Origin: Delphinapterus leucas
Lineage: Eukaryota > Chordata > Mammalia > Artiodactyla > Monodontidae
Assembly: GCF_002288925.2 (NCBI RefSeq)
Contig: NW_022098072.1
Location: 23,885,296 to 23,949,295 of the forward strand
DNA length: 64,000 bases
Direction of reading: 5' to 3'
Shown in pieces: positions 42,401 through 51,400 of this stretch. The notes beneath the pieces are model-generated. The model was not told the DNA's origin. It saw only the letters and a list, made by a program, of their open reading frames with translations, and ran no database searches. Made by a program: the position numbers and the translations under genes. Numbering within the stretch: position 1 is the stretch's first letter; each line of letters opens with the position of its first letter.

Positions 42401-45400
42401 CGCAGGCTCAGCGGCCATGGTTCACGGGCCCAGCTGCTCCGCAGCATGTGGGATCCTCCTGGACTGGGGCACAAACCCATGTCTCCTGCATCGGCAGGTG
42501 GACTCTCAACCACTGCGCCACCAGGGAAGCCCTGCTATGAACATTTTGGTACATGACTCTTTTTGAATTACGGTTTTCTCAGGGTATATGCCCAGTAGTG
42601 GGATTGCTGGGTCATATGGTAGTTCTACTTTCAGTTTTTTAAGGAACCTCCATACTGTTCTCCATAGTGGCTGTATCAATTTACATTCCCACCAACAGTG
42701 CAAGAGGGTTCCCTTTTCTCCACACCCTCTCCAGCATATATTGTTTCTAGATTTTTTGATGACGGCCATTCTGACTGGTGTGAGATGATATCTCATTGTA
42801 GTTTTGATTTGCATTTCTCTAATGATTAATGATGTTGAGCATTCTTTCATGTGTTTGTTGGCAATCTGTATATCCTCTTTGGAGAAATGTCTATTTAGGT
42901 CTTCTGCCCATTTTTGGACTGGGCTGTTTGTTTTTTTGATATTGAGCTGCATGAGCTGGTTGTAAATTTTGGAAATTAATCCTTTGTCAATTGCTTCATT
43001 TGCAAATATTTTCTCCCATTCTGAGGGTTGTCTTTTCGTCTTGTTTATGGTTTCATTTGCTGTGCAAAAGCTTTTAAGTTTCATTAGGTCCCATTTGTTT
43101 ATTTTTGTTTTTATTTCCATTTCTCTAGGAGGTGGGTCAAAAAGGATCTTGCTGTGATTTATGTCAAAGATATAATTTAATTTTTAATAGTAGCTGGGCT
43201 TAATCACCAGCTTTCAAAATTCCTGAAGTTCAACAATTGGCTATTGCAATTGTAATTTGGTATGAGTCAGCTCCAGCACACCATTGGTACTAGGAATATA
43301 CCTTGCTGAGTGGTCCACACAGAAGGAGCCTGGCAGAACAAATACGCCAATTCAGCAGCAGGCCCTGGAGGTCGGAGGTCAGAGGTGTGTGGAGGAATAG
43401 GAAAAGTGTGGTAGCTTGAACTGGAACCCTTTCAATCCAGTTGGCAATGTATACTGTCATCCCTCCAAACTTGGTGGATGGTGAAGGCCGCGCCACGGGA
43501 GATTGCTGAGCGCCGCCAAAGGCTGCAGGGGGCCCCCCCGGCCGGGAGCGGGGGCGGAGCGTAGCAGCGCAGAGAGGAGACCCCGGCCCTCCCCGCGCCG
43601 GGCCTGCGTCGCTCGCCGCCGGAATCCGGTACCGCAGCCGCAGCGGGTCGGCCCCTTCCGCTCGTTCCGGGCTCCCGGCATGGGCATGCAGCTTCTGCGG
43701 GGACTGCGGCTCTGGGGGCTCGGCGCCTCCGCAGGCCTGGTCGCCGCGGCCCGAGCCCCCACCGCCAACAGATAACTTTTTTAAAACTGGGCTCTGTGGA
43801 GGAATCTTGGGGAAGGCAAAACGGAGTGACTGGAAACTTAACTCTGAGTTTGTTATTTTGTCTCTATGTTCTATGTTGATGTTCAAAATAATAGTGAGGT
43901 CCTGCTCAAAACATTTTATCTGGATTAACTAATTTAATTCTCACAATAATTCTAAGTTACTATTTTTTCCCCATTTTACAAATGAATAGAGACACAGGGA
44001 GGTTAAGTAAATTGCCCAGTGTCACACAGAGGTAGGTGTGTCTCAAAAGTGAGATCTGAACTCAGGCAATCTGGCTCCAGAGGTTAGGCTGGAAACTCCC
44101 ATATTATACTGCTTCTCCAGTGTGTTAGAGAAAAGGCTTCTTTCCCAAAAGAGTCATAAAATGACTGCATTAGAAAGTGTCAGACTGTTTTACTAACAGT
44201 TTGAGCTTCATATCAAGAACAACACACTAGACAAAAGAGAGGAATCCTGATATGGGCCACAGCTATCATGGTTGAATGCTCTTTGGGCATTTGATCTGCC
44301 ATTAGATGTGGACAGTCTTTGGGTCCTGATTAGAATTACGTTAACAGAATAGAATTATTGATAAGAGGTTAGTTCAGACCACCTGACAGAAGAGAAACTG
44401 AAAATAAAGTATGATGTACAGACAACAGGATGTTAACATATTTCCCTCACTGTTCTTAATGCTGTATCAAGTGCTAAGTCAACCTTCAGTAAATGTTTGT
44501 TGGAAAGAAAAATGAAGGAAAAAGTGGGAAAGGGTGAATTAGCATCTGGAGCAAGTAAAGGAAATTAACATGCACCCAAAGCCAGCTCAAAATTGGTGGC
44601 AATCTCTCATCCCAGGGAAAACCAACGAGCCTTATCCAACTACCAGGAATCTAAGCCATAAGCAATCTGTCAGGGCAGCTCTAGACTGGGGTCAAACTTG
44701 TCTGAGTCCTTGTTGGACAGATGAAGCCTATCTGTGCAGATTCAGAAAACAAGCCTGTTGTAAGATGTTAGATCACTCTTCATGCCTGAAGCGCCTATTT
44801 AGCTGCAAAAATGAGCCAATTCTCAATTCTGTCACCTTATGACTCGATGGATGCTTTGGATTCCTTGTCAGGGCACTAATTCTTCCATGGCAGCCAAAGG
44901 GAGCAATTACCCTCAAGGGCAAAAAGCCTCCAAATCACTATGACCTCTAAACGCTCAGAGTGCAAACACTGACTCTTGTCATCTGCCTTCTTTTAAAGAC
45001 TTAGTTATGAAATTCCCTAAAAGGCAACTGATGCACATTCTGGGAGACCAGCAGGGATAGTGCTGGCAGCAGGGACAGAGTTCCCTAGCTCCTCCTTTTT
45101 CTAGCTGGTTGACCTGGAGCAAGTCACTCGACTTTTCTGGGTCTCTCTGTCTGTAAAACGAGGATCTAGCTGAGACGGTCTATAAGGTTTCTTCTAGCTC
45201 TGAAAATCTTTTACTCTGAGATTGCAAACATCCTTTACCTTCATCGCTCTGCTATTTAAAAAACAAAACGGAAAAATGACAATAAATAGTACGCTGTTGT
45301 TGGAGTGAGGTACAAATTTATTTTTCAGTGAAACTGACCCCACTTAAAAATGAAAAAAGCATTCTGAATTTTTGGCCAGTGGTTAAGAAAGCTACATCTA

Positions 45401-48400
45401 GATAATCAATTGCACGTTAAGTGTCAGGAATGACATTTGGGAACCAGCTGTGTCTCCTTCATGTGAAAAATGGAGTCTCTTGATGACTGGGCCATAGCAC
45501 CAGCCTAACGTGGGAAGAAAGCCTAAAAGGATCAGGTTAGTGGCTAGTCACAGGTTTCATGCGTGACTACAGTCTATCTAGACCTGTGGTTTTCAAAATA
45601 TGTCCAGGGAAGTTAAAACTATTCTCATAATAATACTGAGGTTTTATTTCTCTTTTGCACTCTCATTTCTCATGTGTGTAAGGGGGGTTTTCCTGAGGCT
45701 ATGTGACAAGGAGACATCACCACAGATTGATACAGAGGCAGATATGACATCCAGCTGCCTTCCATTAAGCCAGACATGAAACCTATTTTCAATATGTAAA
45801 ATACGTTTATATTTTTTAAAAACATACTGTTTATGTTAACATGTAATGGGTTCATTATTGTTCTTTTCAAATAGATTAATAAGAAAATATTATAAAAAAT
45901 TTCCCTTTTAAATTTCAAATGCAGTAAACATGAACAGGTATAATCCACATAAACAAAAGCTCTTTGGAACCTTGAGTGATTCTAACGAGTGTAAACGGCT
46001 CAAGAGACAAAAAAGTTTGAGAACTGCTGCTCTGTCTAGATCAGAGCTTCTCAGACCTGTGTGCACAGAATGCACTGGGGATTTTGTGAAAATGCAGATT
46101 CTGTTCAGGGTGCCTGGGTTGGGCCTGGGTTTCTGCATTTCTAACAAGCTCCCAAGTATCACCAATGCTGTTGGTCTAGACTATACTTGAGAAGCAAGGG
46201 TCTAGATGGAAACACCTCATGTCGGTAGCACTGTTTGCTAGTTACTCAGCACTTGGCCCAAGCCTAAGGCTCTAGAATAACAAGACAGTGCATTTTACTG
46301 CAATAAAGGGGACCCCAGTCTCAAATTATAATATTAAAGATTTTTGCTTTTAAGTAAATTTGTTATGCATTCACTTAAACCTGGATTAAGCTGATATAAT
46401 GACAGACAATGAGCTGTGACGGTTACTAAAATGAAGAAGACCCAGTTCCTGCCTTTGAATAACTCACTTTGAGTAAGTTGTGATAAAAACAGAGAGGTAA
46501 ACTGAGAAGAATATAGTGTGCTAGGTGCTATGACTCTACTATGGGTCAGAAAGAAGGGAAAGGGTCTACTCTTCCTGAGAAAGCAAGACAAGACTTAATG
46601 GAGGTGGTGACATCTGAACTAGGCCTTGAAGGATAAGCAAGAAATCCCAGGCAGAGAACAGGGAAACACAAGTTCAGACACAGAAAGTGAAAGTACAGAG
46701 TTAGTTTAGGTGGCAGAGAGAAGCTCAGTGGCTCAGTGGGTCTGGAACAGAAATCCTTGAAGGATTTTAGAAAGGGGGATGCCTTGATTAGGTTGTGTTT
46801 TTTAAAGATGTTTCCATTGCTTGTGAGGAAGACAGATGAGGGGGAGGAGAGTCTGGAGCAGGGCATAATGAGTAGTTGGGAAGCTGCACTAGTGGTCAGG
46901 GAGGGATACTGTGGGCATGAATTAAGACAGTGGGATGGCACAGAACAGAGGAGGCCCTCTCCTAGGTTGAACTGGCAGGATTTGGTGCTCAGCTGAATAT
47001 TGGTGAAGAGGAAAAGGCAAGTTGATGAAGCATCTGGGACATCTAAGCATGAGGGATTGGCAGAATGTTGCTGTCATTAATTGAGGTGGGGAATACAAGA
47101 GGAGGAACATGTTCAAGGTTGAGAAAAGAAGGAAAAAACAATGTATAGAGAACTTATTATCTGCATTTAGTTCCCATCATACTCTTACATTGGGGGCACA
47201 AAGCAACAAGAGACTCCACTGAGCTAGCCATCCTTAAAATCCTTTGCACACAAATTTTATGACTTTATGTCAAAACTTTAACTAACATGGAACCAAACCA
47301 ATCACTATTTGCAAAATTTGGTTTTTCCAAGCTTGCAACAGATTGGAAAATTGTCAAAATTTTAATGTAAGAATTATGCACTTGATTTAGATACCAACTT
47401 TATAGTTGCAAGTAAAACAGGAAAAAGAATTCCCTATTACTCAATTTCTTCTTTCTACTGGACATCTAATAAGGGTGTTGCTTTATCCATCACACATGTT
47501 TAGTCTTAAAGGGACTTACATTGGTTGATTTTGGCTTAATACACATAAAGGACAGTTTGAAAATCAGGAGAAAAATGCTAGTGTCTACAGAAATTAGAAA
47601 TGTAATAACTTTGCTTTCCTGAATTAGGTTTTAATTAGGCTTTGAGAGTAATAAAAAATTCCTTAGCCTTCAATATGTTAAATGACTTCCTTTTCTCCAT
47701 TGTGCTTAGGGTGGGGTAGAAGTCCATCTAAATATCAATATCTTTTTAATTATAAAATTACTGGCAGTTGTAGAACACTTGGGCAGGTATACTGTAAAGT
47801 GAAAAGAAGAAAATAAAAGCCCGTCCACATTTCTACCAGCCAGATGTGAATCCTTAACAGCTTGATGGTTTTCTTTTTAGATTTCAATTATGTTTCGCAG
47901 TTATTTAGTGGTTTCAAATCCAAATCTTTTCATTCAGATTTAGATTTTTTCCTGAAATCCTGGCACAGACCTCAAAATCTTTTAATTTTTTTTTCTTTGA
48001 TTGTCACTGAGCAGGTGGGGGTCTCTGCATGTGTTTCTAAAGCGCCCCTGGTCCTCGTACTTTGAACTTCATTATGTTGGTCACGTCCACAAGCATTTTC
48101 AAGTAGGTGTTCTGTCCCTACAGCCCTTCAGTCCACACAGTGGAAAGCACTTAATCCAAATCCTAGAATAGTGCCAGGCACATAAGTGGTACTCAAAAAA
48201 ATGCTTATTTGTTAAGTGGATAAATGAAATCAACAGATACACCAATGCTTAATCAAAAGGAACCTGAGGGCTTCCCTAGTGGCGCAGTGGTTGAGAGTCC
48301 GCCTGCTGATGCAGGGGACACGGGTTCGTCCCCCGGTCCGGGAAGATCCCACATGCCATGGAGCGACTGGGTCCGTAAGCCATGGCCACTGAGCCTGTGC

Positions 48401-51400
48401 GTCCGGAGCCTGTGCTCTGCAACGGGAGAGGCCACAGCAGTGAGAGGCCTGCGTACCGCAAAAAAAAAAAAAAGGGAACCTGAGGAGCCCGTGCCAGTGG
48501 TGAACTTCAAGTCAGATTTTCTCCACTCTAGTTCTGGTCATTGGGCCCCACGCTTTCTCCTAATGATGAAGCACCAGATGGTAACTGGACTTAGTCACGG
48601 TCTCTTCTTGGTTCTCTGTACCTAGCCTCCAGATCGGGGGATAAACTATAGGTTATCAGTGACCAGGCATTCCTATCACTAGCCATCTGTCTGCTTCTGT
48701 TTGCTTCTACACCTTAAATCCTTTCTCATGCCTCTTTCGGGAGCTTTCCTAGAGAGTCTGCCATGCCCACTGGAGTTGCCTGGCCTTTAAGTCTCTGCCT
48801 AGCTGACTCCACTGAGAACCCTGCCCAGTGCACCCCGGTTCTGATAAGATGCAAAGTGGCCCTTTGGAAAGACAATCAATGCATACTGGATTTCATTAGT
48901 TAATCCACTTTTCACTTAACCACCTTTCTGCATTTGAAGAGTTGGCATTCCTCTTGTGAAGAAATCTCTTAAGATTTTTTGGTATTGTCTGAAATAGTAG
49001 CATAACTTTGTTTACTATATATATTTTGTCAAATGGCTTAGTTCCTTAAAATCAGTCTGTAAAATATAAGGTCCAATTGATCATGGGAATGGAGGAAGAA
49101 TTAGAAACCAAGAGGCGAAGATAAGACAGAGGCATTACAAGCCTTCAAAATAAAACAAAATGAAATAAAAGAAGGCCATTTATTTTGTTGCTTATGGAAG
49201 ATGGGAGAAATGAGTTAGGCCAGGCAAACTGTAAGAACTGATTGAAACTCTGGTGCCCACGGTGACTTGCAAGGTGTTCAGGTGGAGCCGCTGTGTCTTC
49301 TCTGGCTCCCTGAACGATGACAAGGAGCTGGGGCTACAGGGCAGGAGCTGAGAAGTAAGATGGCTATTTTCTTTTTTTCTTTAATGTTCTATCTTGGAAC
49401 AAAGTAATTGCAGGAAGATAGGCAACTTCCCTGAGTGTGCATATAAATGTTTACACCCTAGCCCATCCCCAAACTTTTTTTTTTTTTTTTTGGTTCGCGG
49501 GGCCCTCCCTTTTTTGGCCTCTCCCGTTGCGGAGCACAGGCTCCGGATGCACAAGCTCAGCGGCCATGGCTCACGGACCCAGTCGCTCCACGGCATGCGG
49601 GATCTTCCCGGACCGGGGCACGAACCCGTGTCCCCTGCATCGGCAGGCGGACTCTCAACCACTGTGCCACCAGGGAAGCCCCCGCAAACTTTTATTAGAA
49701 CTTCGTATGCCCCAGGAGCTATGAAGGAATCACGTGATGACTGCCCCCTTCAGAAGCTCAAGTCCAGGTCAAAGATAAAACCATGATAGCTCTTATTCTG
49801 ACCAGGTCATTGTAACGAACAGTAGTTTTGTCATAGCCCTCTATAGGCACTAGCAGGAGGGACATTTTTCCCCTTTAATTTATTTCAGTCTTCCATCTTA
49901 CTGACTGTCTAACAGCAGCTGATGGGCTGGCTAATCCCTGTTGTCTTATATTTAAATAAACTAGATGACAAAGAGCCCAAATTTAATTGGTCAAATTATC
50001 AGAGGTGTACATTATTAGTTCAAGTGCATCCATGGGATTTTCTTTTCAAATGTCACTGGGATTAAAATAACAGGAAACCGGAGATGAAAGCATTAGAAAG
50101 GGGTAGACTTTGGCAGCTGCGGGTGCCTACACTGCTACAGAGGACATCCTGGATGTAATGGTTATTTAAGAAGATGGGGGAAGGGGAAAACAGAAACGCC
50201 AGGACTAAACAAACACTACAAAGAGTTAGCAATGTTTAGTGTTTGCAACTTAATTCTGTCCCTAGAAAAATGTGAATTGTTAGGTTTAAAATAAATGGAA
50301 ACGTTCTAATTTGCATCTTAACGTAATACATGAGTAAAATAACACCTTCAAGTACGCACCTTGAAGACCACTTACAATCAAAATTATCTGCTTAATACAG
50401 ACAATTATGCTAATTTTGAGGTAGGTAGGTAGGTATATTTAAGTATTCTTGCAGTTTATGCAAAAATATTCTTGCAGTTTTGGAAAGCCTCTTTGCCTCA
50501 TGGGAACTTCTACTGTTATACTGCTGTGTAATAGTATCACTCATGAAGGAAAACATGATCTTAAGGCATAAGTCTTTAAAAACGCCTCCTACGACTTCTA
50601 CTGAAGTCACTTCTGGTAAATATTTCAATCCCAATCTTCACTAGGTTGTCAGTCCTTTTAGTGAAAATGGGTAATATGTAGCACGTACTTTTGCTAAAAG
50701 GTTTCTCATTCTCCTTCATAAATCTCTATCATGTTTCACTGTCTATTGGAAAATTCATTTAAGGAAAAAAAAATTCTTTGGGGGCTTGATTACAGAGTTA
50801 CAAAGGCCATAACGCCAAAGCTTTCATTTTTATTAGCTATTTGGTTTAAACCTTTTTTTTTTTTAAATTTTGATCTATAGACCTGACTATCTTAAGTTGT
50901 AAAATAGGCTATGAAACAACTGTTTTATTCTCCTGGTCTACGTGGAGTGAAGCCAAACATATGGCAAACTGTGCTATTACAGAGGAATTTGGATGGATGA
51001 TTTCCTCCTCTGTGTATTATTTTCAAGCCCATCACCAATGGCTGTTAGCAGGAAACCAGCTGCCGAGGGTGGTGGGGCAGTTACTGCTAGGGGCACACGC
51101 ACATTCAGACATACACCTTGGTGACCACTTACAGTCATATGCAGTTTATATGAGGTGTTTTACAGGAAAAGCGAAGGGTATAAAGAAAGCTTGATTAGCA
51201 GTTTGCTCCTAGGTAGCTCAAACATCCAGGAAGAATATTTTTATCCCCACCCAAGATGCAAAGGCTCGATGCAATATTTGAGAAGCGATAGATGACCCCT
51301 ACTTACCACACAAAGTCCAGAGCCATCCAAGCACTCGTTGGAATTACCATTACAGTCACAGGGCAAACATTCTCCCGACTGGGCAAAAAAGAATCCTGCG

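Larger units (their letters stand above)
41912..43780 (-). mobile_element. Chimeric L1 / unknown-cDNA retro-insertion with target-site duplication
   Basis: A 15-bp direct repeat, caacagataactttt, stands at 41912-41926 and 43766-43780. Read on the minus strand, the right-hand site is TTTT/AAAAAAGTT, a good L1-endonuclease target. Between the repeats are a minus-strand 5'-truncated L1 (about 41927-43170, ORF2 C-terminus beginning [20 protein letters not shown]) and, joined to its 5' side, ~595 bp with no similarity to L1 (43171-43765). A CHR SINE and a 100-N gap interrupt the L1. The simplest reading is L1 reverse transcription that switched to a second RNA before integration. Confidence 0.8.
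40488..51306 (-). other. LAMA4: LAMA4 intron 3
   Basis: Longest fully contained intron (10.8 kb). It holds a long CHR-2 SINE, an L2 fragment, the chimeric retro-insertion with an assembly gap (41912-43780), two MIRs, two hAT elements and two CHR SINEs. 46380-47060 reads like an ancient unclassified repeat (gaactaggccttgaaggata). 44.2-45.0, 47.1-48.2, 48.5-49.4 and 49.7-51.3 kb show nothing I recognise. Confidence 0.8.

Noticed and set aside
42094..43120. Minus-strand frames of 139 and 204 codons
   Set aside because: L1 ORF2 remnants interrupted by a SINE; part of the chimeric insertion.
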